Positions 10,401-19,006 of a stretch of 42,101 nucleotides of DNA are shown in pieces (position 1 is the first letter of the stretch; each line of letters opens with the position of its first letter). The notes beneath the pieces were generated by a model that did not search any database, was not told the origin of the DNA, and saw only the letters and a program-made list of their open reading frames with translations. This DNA is from Bacteroidota bacterium (GTDB lineage Bacteria > Bacteroidota > Bacteroidia > NS11-12g > UBA955), in NCBI GenBank assembly GCA_947496065.1, contig CANMBF010000023.1:1-42101 (forward strand), written 5' to 3'. The position numbers and the translations under genes were made by a program.

Positions 10401-13400
10401 AATGTATTACCAGTAATTTATTTGCATTCACCAATACTAGTCAAGGTTATTACAGCAGCACAACATCCAATTGGCAATTTGGTGATGGTGATTCAGCGTT
10501 GAATTTAAACAGCACGCATTCTTATAAATTCCAAGATACTTTTACGGTTAGGTTAATCGCCTCCAATACTTCTGGCTGCAAAGACACCATTAAAAAAGAT
10601 ATCATAGCTTATCCCAAACCAAGCGCACAATTTGCCATTAAGGACACCTTACCATGCGAAGTCAACAACAAAATTTTATTTAACAATAGCAGTACCATTG
10701 CATATGGCACACTGACTTATGATTGGAATTTTGGTGATGCAAGAACCGCCAACATGACCAACACAAGTCATTCCTACGACACCTTTGGCACTTATGCGGT
10801 GCGCCTAATTGCAACTAGCAATTTTGGTTGTAAAGACACCATCACAAAAAATGCAACTGTGTATCCTATGCCAATGCCAGCCTTCCAAGTGAACAATCAA
10901 AGTCAGTGTTTAAACAATCAGAATTTTATTTTCACAAACCTCTCTACCATTGGTAAAGACAGCTTTAGCACCACTTGGATGTTAGGCGAAAAAGATTCTG
11001 TTAAAACAAAAAATGCAAGCAAGCAATTTAAAACGACTGCAACTTTTAAAGTCTCTCTAATCCTAAAATCTAACAAAGGGTGTATTGATTCAACCAGCAT
11101 GAAGGTTAAAATTTTTCCTAAACCTTTGCCGCAATACACCGTTAACGACTCAACACAATGTATCAATGGGCAGGCCTTCAGCTATACCAATACATCGAGC
11201 ATACTCAGTGGTAATATGTCTTACAGTTGGAACTTAGGCAATGGCTTTAAAACAATTTCAACGCCTAGTAATTATCGCTATGTTAACTACAAAGCTTATA
11301 TGGTTACACTTACCGCTACCTCCGATTCTGGTTGTGTTGACTCATTTAGCAGAATTACCGAAGTGTATCCAAAACCTGCAAGTTTTATTACAGCGAATGA
11401 TAGCGGCCAATGTGTGAACAGCAATTTGTTTTTATTTAAAGGAAACTACAACATTCCATATGGCGCAGTGAATACTTACTATTGGAACTTAGATGGCATA
11501 TTTAAAAAAGCAAGCATCGATACTTTTAAAAGTTATAGTGATACAGGTATAAAAAGCCTATCATTTATTGCCGAAAGTTTTAATCAATGTAGAGATACAT
11601 CTTCTCTAAAAATATATTTACAACCAAAACCTAAAGCATTGTTTAGCATCAATGATTCCGGTCAATGCGAGAATGACAATCTTTTCAGATTCACAAATAG
11701 CAGTCAGTTTGCCTTTGGCAACTTAACTTACAAATGGAATTTTGGAGATGGCAATACTTCAATCCAAACAAATCCGCAAAATAAATACGGAAAATATGAT
11801 ACTCTTAAAGTGAGATTAATCGCCTCTACTAAAGTAAATTGTCAAGACACTGCGATTCGCACCGTTATTGTGTATCCTAAACCATTGCCGCAATTTAATC
11901 TTAGTGACTCTGATCAATGTTTAGATGGCAACAAATTTATTTTCAACAATAGCAGTCGCATTTCAAGTGGCAACATTACCTACCTGTGGCAAACTGGCGA
12001 TGGCTACCAGGCGACACAGATGAACAATGGGCATATTTATGCGAAAGAAGGCACTTACATAATAAAGCTGCACGCAACATCTGATTTTGGTTGCATTGAT
12101 TCTATCCAACATTTTGCGACTGTTCATCCAGAGCCTAAGGCCGATTTTAGTATCAACAATTTAAAACAATGTCAAAACAATCAGCAATTTGTTTTCACAA
12201 ATAAAAGTCAATACACTTTTGGCACTTTAAGCTATGTTTGGCGCATGGGAGATGCCAATCAAGTGTTTACAAAAGATGTCAATTACCAGTATGCTTCGCA
12301 TGGTTTAAAAACCATAGAACTAAAAGTGATGACAGATAAATTATGTAGTGATAGTATTAGCAAACAAGTGCGTGTGTATGCAAAACCAATTGTTGCCTAT
12401 GCCATCAATGATACTGACCAGTGCGTGAACAATCAGAATTTACAATTCAAAACGACGACTACAATTGCGGAAGGCAGTATTAAAAAACATTATTGGAATT
12501 TTGGAAATGGCGTAAAAGACAGCGGCTTGGTTGTAAGTCATTATTTCCAATACACCCAATTGTTTGTTGTTACACATGTTGCCATTAGCGATAGTTTATG
12601 TATTGACAGTGTAAAGAAAAACATCCGTATTTATCCAAAACCAAACGCAGCGTTTAATATTAACGATACATCGCAGTGCTTAAAAAACAACAATTATGTA
12701 TTAAGTGATGCTTCAGTAGACATTAGCGGTATAAAAGATTATTTGTGGAATATTGATTCAAAAAGAGTCGCATTTACATCAATTGTGAACCACCAATTCA
12801 TTGATACAGGCTACAAGAAAATTAGCTTAACAATTACTTCCAATAATGGTTGCAGAGACACAACCGAGCGTCAGGTTTATGTAAAACGTCAACCAGATGC
12901 ATCGTTTACGAAACTAGCACCTTTTTATTGTGTTAATGGCCCAATGGTGCCAATTATTCCTAAAGAAAAAGGCGGTCAATTTTTTGGCAAAAACATGATC
13001 AACGACCAATATGTACCAACCAAATTATGGCGCGATACTGTGACCTATAAAATTGTGATCAATGGTTGTTCAGATAGTGTCACCTATACCACGGAAGTGT
13101 TCCCACCACCTATTGTGAATTTAGGAAAGGATACAATTCTGTGTAAATTTGAATCTATCATATTAAAAGCCAGCAATTGGAATTCTACTTATCAATGGAG
13201 CAATACATTCATGACCGATTCTATCCAGAAAATCACCAAAGCAGGTACTTATATTGTTAAAGTTACAAGCGTTTGTGGGTCGACCAGTGATACCATTGTT
13301 ATTAATTTCAGAGACAACAACTGTAGATTTTTTATGCCTTCTGCTTTCACACCTAATGCCGACGACAGAAACGAATATTTCAAACCTATCACCATCAATG

Positions 13401-13603
13401 TTCCAGAATTAACCATGCGTATATTTAACCGTTGGGGAGAAAAAATTTATGAAGGCGATATCAATTCACCAGGTTGGGATGGCTACTATATGGGGGCACC
13501 AGTGCAGCAAGACGTTTATGTATGGCAAGTTGAATACCGTTATCCTTTAGGCAATGGTTATATTAACCAATATGAAAACGGTACTTTAAATCTACTTCGA
13601 TAA
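4451..13603 (+). CDS. Giant multi-PKD-domain secreted protein with T9SS type B sorting domain (paralog 1)
   Basis: A 3050-residue secreted protein. Residues 1-26 form a signal peptide (FSLLFILSFFNASYGQ). About 32 PKD-like domains of 80-110 residues follow, most with a W-x-FGDG-type motif, an H-x-Y motif and a closing GC-x-D motif. Domains are joined by YPKP-like linkers, and most carry one cysteine near each end. Domain 8 (containing GPEKYKRVSLDFS) is divergent. Residues 1550-1970 and 1971-2391 are two tandem copies of a five-domain block. The last part has a CVNG/GGQFFG module, an Ig-like domain with NLGKDTILC, and a CHU_C-type T9SS type B sorting domain (MPSAFTPNADDRNEYF, IFNRWGEKIYEG, GWDG). 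The protein is probably a cell-surface or matrix adhesin; ligand and role are unknown. It is paralogous to the gene at 33158-41566 and has its own promoter. Confidence 0.92.
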   Translation: MSRKLISIGRTFSLLFILSFFNASYGQCKANFTLPTFQCYGSKLTFTNSSTGSNLQYRWDFGDPFSGAANTDTIANASHTYLIDGLINVKLIISNNSGCADTIVKTMRVLKKLSANYTISQTCLNQAAAFVSTTAIDTFDKISTHAWTFGDGGTSTSANPTHSYSSAGTKNIRYIVTTTKGCKDTLSNSITVFDAITLTTSKDSACAGDLINFSMSSGSTSASSYKWDFGDATSSNTQNTSHLYNISGNLNVKAIFTYSNGTTCTSAKLLKINPRPSADFIIKDSLQCFKRNSVCIKFKKSTPNLSYCSFSFDDGFVDNTTGLKDSVICHTYTDKFGGRYTLSVNMIDKKGCVASYTSPFKVIIYPELKANVNFPKSGGCFKTSVTFTNNSNQAPPSITSYLWDFGDGSTDNTNWAKTKHDYVKDGTFDLRLIIRNSDGCVDTFLSKAAVKNTNFAIDAKVDSAFSICRSTNRFKFKQTIDPSAYIYWTYGDGDTMFKKFSFTHHYQQVGVYYPKFFISKFGCGKTVALDSVTVYGPQAAIGKIKNQYQCSIRDTITLNNVSKYYKNKSLKFFWDVGDGFAPNCTSNTKKGLNTNGNCRYSVDSTGIRHMYKPGQEGCYLPRLIITDTTVGCSDTGYVALPLMKPNAKTGLKVFSKALCPGPEKYKRVSLDFSQTVPGCGQQSYWVIWDSAYAATTSNFDSNWRYMDTFHNYDYMKLPANNRVTVGVVIQNGKDTSGNECTDTAWYPNIIKFSKVNPKFTSSYNPKNQYCKNSTITFNMVDTTQADSLTSIVWSWGDNTFTKVTNCKQVSHKYKSAGVYKVALLLQHRSGCLGNDTIKLQVGYSHFFSPTVNQVCAGGNVTFYKYVNYWNNSKGQWYDTSRFNKGLESFKWDFGDGNGFSNSQALPTIQYAKMGNYKIQLATVDSAGCRDTSVYPILFKVFKINADFSTIRDSFICAQQVAFTSSVSTYDSLSGIVPYSGVVNSYKWTFGKGISNSSIANPSKFLKTGIYAVKLFVETDQLCKDSIIKKIKIIGPKAYYEFVGDSTGCTPLKIKFKNKSTLAANFLWQFKDPTNNNVTFFTNSDSSVSWTYSAAGIVYPTLIASINLISNGFPIACTSIFPDTPFIKTLRPVEVFGKPTTGFIQQIDCDNRIVSFASQCSIKKGSIVDYVWEFGDGDTSHAVNPKHTYNDTGSYVVTLTAISDKGCVGEFIKTVRVPKGPIVSYYKKDVCIGNSIQFSDSLGIFNDKVYYWEWYFGDGNYSNISNPLKKFTSAAKYNVRLKVYTLSGCTNSVTKTVWIHSRPKTNFTFTNKCLTDTIKFNNTTTSDETPLKYFWRLGNGDTSSKNSLNKVYKTAGNYSVKLLATNPFGCSDSITKTAITYPLPNASFKINYHTTCKNGHRFVFNNTSTTDTGNLFYHWNFKNTDTSILKNPNYAYDTSGKFVVKLIAKTNYNCRDTSLDTVYVNPNPIANKAIIPSNTVCINGTQFKFIDNSSIASGSWTRKWYTGDNNTSTDSSLNHRYKDTGNFTVKLTTLSNLNCPDSILFKVRVSPKPKANFSINNAAQCITGNLFAFTNTSQGFYSSTTSRWQFGDGDSSLNTNSTHSYKFQDTFTIRLIATNTSGCKDTIKKDVIAYPRPSAQFAIKDTLPCEVNNKILFKNSSTVAYGTLTHAWNFGDNKTANTLNTSHSYDTFGTYAVRLIATSNFGCKDTIYKNATVYPMPMPAFKVNKQGQCLNNQNFIFTNLSTIGKDSFSSTWMLGEKDSVKTKNAAKQFKTTASFRVSLILKSNKGCIDSTSMKVKIFPKPFPQYTVNDSTQCINGQAFSFTNTSTILSGKMTYSWNLGNGFKTINTPNNYRYATYKVYKVTLTATSDSGCVDSLNRSTEVYPKPASFITANDSGQCVNSNLFLFKGNYNIPYGAVNTYYWNLDGIFKKASIDTFKSYSDTGIKSLSFIAESFNQCRDTSSLKIYLQPKPKADFSINNAAQCITSNLFAFTNTSQGYYSSTTSNWQFGDGDSALNLNSTHSYKFQDTFTVRLIASNTSGCKDTIKKDIIAYPKPSAQFAIKDTLPCEVNNKILFNNSSTIAYGTLTYDWNFGDARTANMTNTSHSYDTFGTYAVRLIATSNFGCKDTITKNATVYPMPMPAFQVNNQSQCLNNQNFIFTNLSTIGKDSFSTTWMLGEKDSVKTKNASKQFKTTATFKVSLILKSNKGCIDSTSMKVKIFPKPLPQYTVNDSTQCINGQAFSYTNTSSILSGNMSYSWNLGNGFKTISTPSNYRYVNYKAYMVTLTATSDSGCVDSFSRITEVYPKPASFITANDSGQCVNSNLFLFKGNYNIPYGAVNTYYWNLDGIFKKASIDTFKSYSDTGIKSLSFIAESFNQCRDTSSLKIYLQPKPKALFSINDSGQCENDNLFRFTNSSQFAFGNLTYKWNFGDGNTSIQTNPQNKYGKYDTLKVRLIASTKVNCQDTAIRTVIVYPKPLPQFNLSDSDQCLDGNKFIFNNSSRISSGNITYLWQTGDGYQATQMNNGHIYAKEGTYIIKLHATSDFGCIDSIQHFATVHPEPKADFSINNLKQCQNNQQFVFTNKSQYTFGTLSYVWRMGDANQVFTKDVNYQYASHGLKTIELKVMTDKLCSDSISKQVRVYAKPIVAYAINDTDQCVNNQNLQFKTTTTIAEGSIKKHYWNFGNGVKDSGLVVSHYFQYTQLFVVTHVAISDSLCIDSVKKNIRIYPKPNAAFNINDTSQCLKNNNYVLSDASVDISGIKDYLWNIDSKRVAFTSIVNHQFIDTGYKKISLTITSNNGCRDTTERQVYVKRQPDASFTKLAPFYCVNGPMVPIIPKEKGGQFFGKNMINDQYVPTKLWRDTVTYKIVINGCSDSVTYTTEVFPPPIVNLGKDTILCKFESIILKASNWNSTYQWSNTFMTDSIQKITKAGTYIVKVTSVCGSTSDTIVINFRDNNCRFFMPSAFTPNADDRNEYFKPITINVPELTMRIFNRWGEKIYEGDINSPGWDGYYMGAPVQQDVYVWQVEYRYPLGNGYINQYENGTLNLLR
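9098..11623 (+). repeat. Two tandem 1263-bp copies of a five-PKD-domain block inside giant gene 1
   Basis: Copy A is 9098-10360 and copy B is 10361-11623; the period is 1263 bp (421 codons), so the frame is kept. Both begin PKPK followed by A-[ND]-FSINNAAQC. Identity is patchy. The last domain is nearly identical (10097-10332 against 11360-11595: three differences seen, all silent). About 62 bp at 9359-9420 matches 10622-10683 exactly. Other parts have diverged freely. Confidence 0.9.
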
Positions 13604-13742
13604 GAAAGCTGCTTGAAGGTTTGATAATTGATCATTTTATTGCATCAATTCCTTTTTTAAATTTAACGAAAAGCACCAAAACCAACCGACAAGTCGTTAG
13701 GTAACTTACCGTATTGCTTAGCCTTAGTGTGGTGTGATCTTC

Positions 13743-13768
13743 ACTGGGGTTTCGGCAGAAACCCCAGT
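13743..13768. terminator. Strong hairpin between convergent giant genes
   Basis: ACTGGGGTTTC at 13743-13753 and GAAACCCCAGT at 13758-13768 form a perfect 11-bp stem with a GGCA loop. It lies between the plus-strand giant gene (ends 13603) and the minus-strand gene (ends 13817). Flanking T-runs are weak on either side, so it may work as a shared, stem-driven terminator. Confidence 0.6.
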
Positions 13769-13816
13769 ATTTATTAGTACATTTATTAGTAAAAAGAATT
13801 TTAATCAGAAAAATGA

Positions 13817-16800
13817 TTAATTCATCAAGGTTATTTTGTGGGTTGATTTACCTTGAGTTGAAATAACAGTAATAAAGTAGACACCCATTGCATTTCCTGT
13901 TAAGTCAATTTGTTCGCTGTATGCTGCATTGTAAATCATTTTCCCCTCTGCATTTGTAATCAGTATTTGTGTACCAATGGCATTTTCTAATTGAATAGTG
14001 AGTGGACCGATGGTTGGATTTGGAAATACATTTGTACTTGAAACTTTATTGATGGCAAGTAAGTTGGTTGATTTAAAAGATTTACAAATGAAGGATTCGG
14101 AGAATACGGTACAAGTTCCATTCGAAATTCTAACAGTATAATCTCCATTTTCTGTCATGGTATACTGAGGTTTTGTAGCGCCCGGAATTTCAGTTCCATT
14201 CAAATACCATTGCACGTTTATTTTCACACTGCAGGTTAATGTATTTTGGCTAACAGTAATAATTGGAGTCTTAGGCAATGGATTTACAACAACAATAATT
14301 GGATCAGAAGTATTCGAACATTGTTTATAATCAGTAATTGTTACTGTGTAAATACCAGGAGCATCTACCAAGATATTTTGCACTTCTTCGTTATTATTCC
14401 ATAAATATGTATTGGAAACATTGGCACTTAACACCACAGACTCACCTTCACAAAATGTCGTAGGCCCATCGGGTGTAATAAGTACTTTTGGCAAGCTGTT
14501 TACTTTTATTGTTAATGGATATGAGATTGCTTTACAGCCGTTCTTATCTGTAACCAAAACTGCATAGTTACCTGCATCACCAATGTTTATTTCGGGCTTC
14601 GTTGACATATTATTCCATACATACGCATTGTATGTTCCAACGGATAATTTAACAGAGTCACCAACACAAATTTCTGGTGATTTATTAGTTGCGATTGTAG
14701 GCCTAGCAGGTAAAGTATTCACTTTAACAGTCGTTGGTAATGAGCTAGCAGTACAGCCATTTGAATCTACTGTCGTTACGACCATTATAACACTCGACTT
14801 AACCACAACTGAAGCATTTACTGCTAAAGAATTCCAAATATATTGTTTAGCATTTGAACTTTTTAGAATCACTGAATCGCCTTGACAAAATGTTGTTGAG
14901 CTTAATGGAATAACAATTGGCACAATCGGTTTATTGATTAGCACCTTAATATTTCTTGCAGTCGCAGAGCATCCCATTCCATCTGTAACTATAACATTAT
15001 ACAAGCCAGATTTTTTTGCAATTAATTGTTGCGTTGTTACTCCAGTATTCCAAAGGTATGCTTGTCCAACATTAGCGGTTAAAATCACTGAGTCACCATC
15101 GCATAAAACCGGTGATTGCTGTAATGTAATTTCTGCTAATGGCAACTGGTTCACTTGCACAAGAGTGATATTTGATTTTGATGAACAGCCATTTACATCG
15201 GTTATAAAGACATCAAATTGTCCACTATTTTTTACCACTATTGAAGCAGTTGTTGCTTTTGAATTCCATAAGAAGCTTTTGGCGCTGCTTGAAGTTAAAG
15301 TTACCGAATCGCCTTCACAAAAAGTTGTAGAACCATTCGCAGTAATTGTAGCCATCGGTAACGGATTAACATGCACAATGTTATTACTTGATGTTGCAGA
15401 ACAACTATTTTGATCAGTAACGGTAACATTGTACAATCCGCTTATTTTTATTTTGATATTCGCTGTTTGTTCGCCGTTGTTCCACAAGTAGGCATTAGCA
15501 GCAGTAGCTGTTAGTATCACTGAATCGCCATCGCAAAATGTTTGAGCGCCATTGGCTGTAATTGTAACTGAAGGCAAAGCATTTACTGTCACGCTTGTTG
15601 CTGTTGATGTATTTGAACAACTGTTATTGTCTGTAATTTTAACTAAGAAATTACCGCTAGCTTTTACTTTAATACTTTGAATAGTTGCGCCTGAGCTCCA
15701 TAAATAAGCATTGGCAGCAATAGATGTTAATGTTACAGAATCGCCTTGACAAAATGTTTTTGATCCACTGGCAGTGATAGTTGCTGTTGGCAAACTATTC
15801 ACAACAATGCTAGAACTAGCTGAGGTATTTGAACAGCCATTGGCATCGGTTATTTTAACTGAATAACTTCCTGCAGTTTTTGCTTTGATACTTTGACTAG
15901 TTGCGCCTGAGCGCCATAAATACGCTTTTGCTGCAGTCGATGTTAATGTTACAGAATCGCCTTGACAAAATGTTTTTGATCCACTGGCAGTGATAGTTGG
16001 CGCTGATGGATTACTATTTGAGGTAACACTTGTGCTCGTAGAAGTAGCAGAGCACCCAACGCCATTGCTAATGGTAACGCTGTAACTTCCGGCAGTTTTA
16101 ACAATTATGCTTTGTGAAGTCGCGCCATTGCTCCATGCATAAGCAGAAGCTGTACTTGATGTTAAGATAACTGAATCGCCAGTGCATAAAGCAGTTGAGC
16201 GACTAGCAGAAATGGTGGGTGTGGCTGGCGAACCATTCGCATTGACACTTATTGCGTTTGAGATTGCAGAACAACCACTCGCATTGGTTACTTTAACTGA
16301 GTAGGTACCTGTAGTTGAAATAGTGATGCTGCGAGTGTTAGCTCCATTGCTCCATAAGTAAGTTTTAGCAGTATCAGCCGTTAATATTACCGACCCTCCA
16401 GAACAAAAGGTGGTCGGACCGCCTGCCGCAATTTTAGCAACTGGATAAGCCGAAACATTCACTACTGTTTGAGCCGATGTACCAACACAACCTTGTGCTG
16501 ATTTAGTTTTTACACTATAAGACCCAGCCGTTTTTACTTTAATACTTGCGCTCGTATCGCCTGTACTCCACAGATTAGAATAAGAAGCGGAGGAAGTGAG
16601 TATAACAGAATCACCTGTGCATAAAACTGTAGAACGACTTGCACTGATGGTTGGAATGGTTGCAGCTAAGACTTTTATTTTCGTTGTATCCGATGGCACC
16701 ACACAACCTGTATTATCTTTTATACTTACAAAAAAATTACCGGTTGCTTTTACTTTAATGCTTCTGCTTGTATCGCCTGTACTCCATTTGTTCGGACCAA

Positions 16801-18973
16801 CACTCGATGCAGTTAGCACCACCGAGTCACCCTGACATATTGAATAAGATCCTTTCACAGCGATGGTTGGAACACTTGGCGCGTTGGGAATGAATTTCAA
16901 TTTCTGAACCGATACAGAGCGGTCGTAATTACTTGCGCCACCCCAAAAATGCAATTTTATACTTGCAGGTTTTTTCCAATTACTTTTGGCATCAAACAAT
17001 TTTACTTTTATAGGGGTAAAATTTCCATAAGAGAAGAGCACACCTGTGCTATCTGTTAAAATCTCAAAAGGTTGATCAATATTAGTAATACCTCTCATTT
17101 TCAAATCAGGAAAATTAACAATGGCAGTGCCATTGCATTTTACTTGGGTAGGATAAGATGCATTCACCATTGAAAGTTCGTTGGTTACTCTGCTAATGAT
17201 TTTGCCTTGGTCGTCGACAATATCAAAATAACTGGCGCCATATTGATCCCATGAGGCCGTATTGCCTGTATAGTTGATAGCTCCTGTTACTTTCCATGAT
17301 TTGATACAAGCCACGGGTTTTCCTAAATCGCGGGTCACATAATAGACGCTATCATTTCTATTTCTTCTAAAGAAAATTGAAATATCTGGATTGTCTTTTT
17401 TAATAGATTGCACATTGGTTTTAACCGACCAAAATTCATCCTTGCTATAATTTAAAATATCTTCATTAAGCGGATTTCTGTTCCAACCATAAGTGCCATT
17501 TTCTAACACCGAAAGGTAAGGCAAGCCTTCCATCAAATCGACACCTGCATTGTTATCAGGAAACGCTGATGGTATAAGATTCGCAGAAGGAATGATTTGT
17601 TTTGCTTGGCTGGTGCTCGACCATGAAAGGGTTGCAGTACCGCCTTTTACATCCATTCTCACGTTGTAACCTTTACCCGCTTCAAGTTTAATTGAAGTGA
17701 TATAACTGTATTGATTTTGACTTGCATTTTTCCATTGATCAATCACTAATGTATTATCAATCCATAACCTCACACCTTTATTAGTGTTAGTGTAAAAAGT
17801 ATACACTTGATTGTATTTAGGTTTTACAAAACCTGTCCAACGGGCTGAAAAACTAGTTGGATTATTGAGTTGAGGTGGGGTAGCCGAAAGATTAACAATG
17901 GTATCAACCCTTGTCAATTTGCGACTAAAACTATTTAAGTCTGTACCATCAAAATAAACGGCTGTCAATCCGCCATTCACAATGGTATTACTAATATAAA
18001 TGGTTTGCTCATTGATGGTATTCAAACCACTCACTTTCCATCTGTGTACACCACCATGTACACTTTCATCATTGTGATAAATATAATAATCAGACCCCGA
18101 TTTCACAATTGTAGCTGAAAATACATTACCTGCACACATGGGCGCTGACTGCCTGGTTTCTGCAAAAAGAGAAGGGATTCCAAACTGACCAATCATCAAA
18201 CCATTGTCATAAACATGGTTCCAAATATTGGTTTGGCTATTTTTCCAAAACTCACCATGGTAATTCCAAAATATATTTTTGTCGACTGCATAAACATGTC
18301 CACCAGGGTATTCGACATTGTTACCAATATCGTATCCTCCATCGGCCGGAAAAACGCCTTTATAGGCTTTGTTTGTCGCCATGGCAGTTTTCCACAAATA
18401 GCTTGTGTCACCTGTTTTAACTGCACCCAAATGATAGCCATCGCCTGTTCTACCCGGATTGAATACAACCAACATATTTGAACTTGTAATTTCCGGATAA
18501 GAACTTTCAGAATATGCCGGATCCAATGCTTGTATCACTGGCAATTTGGCCAAGGTGTCTATTTTACCCCAAACTGGATTGCCTGCAGTATCATAACTAT
18601 TTAACTTGCGGTATTCCCAATGGCCTTTGTTCCCTATTACATTGGTGGTTACCATTTTTATTAAATCACCCGCAGGCGTCATAATATCTTTGCTAAATGC
18701 TTTGAGCATAACGCCTGTATAACGAATATTGCCTGATGCACGTAACTCTACAAGCTCAGGGAACACATAACCTTTGGTACCATAATTATCTAAAAACGCG
18801 TACGTTCTTCCGTTACTAAGTGTCGTAACTTCTCTAAATATATTGGTCTTAAAATCTTGGTAATATTTTGCAACAATGCCATGCCTCCAATTCTTTACCA
18901 AAGTCCAAGAGCCGTTGTTAGGCGCCAGTGATTTTGAATAATTGATTTTAAATTCTAAATATTCATTAAACAC
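13817..18973 (-). CDS. PA14/Ig-repeat secreted protein with T9SS type A tail: C-terminal part of a gene split by an in-frame stop
   Basis: This 1718-codon frame continues, without any frameshift, the frame at 19007-20335; only a TAA at 19007-19009 separates them. The eleven codons between (SAYANENDPTR then V) read as ordinary protein. Its first ATG-like start has no signal peptide, so it is almost certainly the body of one 2172-codon gene. After a beta-rich N-terminal part, a PA14 domain lies at about residues 333-470 (LTAVYFDG, FYTNTNKGVRLWIDN). PA14 domains often bind carbohydrate. A further beta domain follows, then twelve Ig-like repeats of about 72 residues (residues ~700-1565, consensus FC-x-GDSV-x-LT ... 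YLW-x-x-G). A type A T9SS sorting domain ends it (NVFPNPTIGPLTI ... GVYFITV). It is likely surface-anchored or secreted; binding target unknown. It converges on giant gene 1. Confidence 0.85.
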   Translation of the reverse strand: MFNEYLEFKINYSKSLAPNNGSWTLVKNWRHGIVAKYYQDFKTNIFREVTTLSNGRTYAFLDNYGTKGYVFPELVELRASGNIRYTGVMLKAFSKDIMTPAGDLIKMVTTNVIGNKGHWEYRKLNSYDTAGNPVWGKIDTLAKLPVIQALDPAYSESSYPEITSSNMLVVFNPGRTGDGYHLGAVKTGDTSYLWKTAMATNKAYKGVFPADGGYDIGNNVEYPGGHVYAVDKNIFWNYHGEFWKNSQTNIWNHVYDNGLMIGQFGIPSLFAETRQSAPMCAGNVFSATIVKSGSDYYIYHNDESVHGGVHRWKVSGLNTINEQTIYISNTIVNGGLTAVYFDGTDLNSFSRKLTRVDTIVNLSATPPQLNNPTSFSARWTGFVKPKYNQVYTFYTNTNKGVRLWIDNTLVIDQWKNASQNQYSYITSIKLEAGKGYNVRMDVKGGTATLSWSSTSQAKQIIPSANLIPSAFPDNNAGVDLMEGLPYLSVLENGTYGWNRNPLNEDILNYSKDEFWSVKTNVQSIKKDNPDISIFFRRNRNDSVYYVTRDLGKPVACIKSWKVTGAINYTGNTASWDQYGASYFDIVDDQGKIISRVTNELSMVNASYPTQVKCNGTAIVNFPDLKMRGITNIDQPFEILTDSTGVLFSYGNFTPIKVKLFDAKSNWKKPASIKLHFWGGASNYDRSVSVQKLKFIPNAPSVPTIAVKGSYSICQGDSVVLTASSVGPNKWSTGDTSRSIKVKATGNFFVSIKDNTGCVVPSDTTKIKVLAATIPTISASRSTVLCTGDSVILTSSASYSNLWSTGDTSASIKVKTAGSYSVKTKSAQGCVGTSAQTVVNVSAYPVAKIAAGGPTTFCSGGSVILTADTAKTYLWSNGANTRSITISTTGTYSVKVTNASGCSAISNAISVNANGSPATPTISASRSTALCTGDSVILTSSTASAYAWSNGATSQSIIVKTAGSYSVTISNGVGCSATSTSTSVTSNSNPSAPTITASGSKTFCQGDSVTLTSTAAKAYLWRSGATSQSIKAKTAGSYSVKITDANGCSNTSASSSIVVNSLPTATITASGSKTFCQGDSVTLTSIAANAYLWSSGATIQSIKVKASGNFLVKITDNNSCSNTSTATSVTVNALPSVTITANGAQTFCDGDSVILTATAANAYLWNNGEQTANIKIKISGLYNVTVTDQNSCSATSSNNIVHVNPLPMATITANGSTTFCEGDSVTLTSSSAKSFLWNSKATTASIVVKNSGQFDVFITDVNGCSSKSNITLVQVNQLPLAEITLQQSPVLCDGDSVILTANVGQAYLWNTGVTTQQLIAKKSGLYNVIVTDGMGCSATARNIKVLINKPIVPIVIPLSSTTFCQGDSVILKSSNAKQYIWNSLAVNASVVVKSSVIMVVTTVDSNGCTASSLPTTVKVNTLPARPTIATNKSPEICVGDSVKLSVGTYNAYVWNNMSTKPEINIGDAGNYAVLVTDKNGCKAISYPLTIKVNSLPKVLITPDGPTTFCEGESVVLSANVSNTYLWNNNEEVQNILVDAPGIYTVTITDYKQCSNTSDPIIVVVNPLPKTPIITVSQNTLTCSVKINVQWYLNGTEIPGATKPQYTMTENGDYTVRISNGTCTVFSESFICKSFKSTNLLAINKVSSTNVFPNPTIGPLTIQLENAIGTQILITNAEGKMIYNAAYSEQIDLTGNAMGVYFITVISTQGKSTHKITLMN
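14275..16870 (-). repeat. Array of twelve ~216-bp Ig-like coding repeats
   Basis: Twelve in-frame units of about 72 codons encode the pattern [PS]-x-I-x-A-x-G-x-x-x-FC-x-GDSV-x-LT. Neighbouring units show recent homogenization: 61 bp at 15723-15783 recurs identically at 15939-15999, exactly 216 bp apart, while surrounding sequence differs. Confidence 0.85.
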
Positions 18974-19006
18974 CCTTGTAGGATCATTCTCATTGGCATA
19001 GGCACT

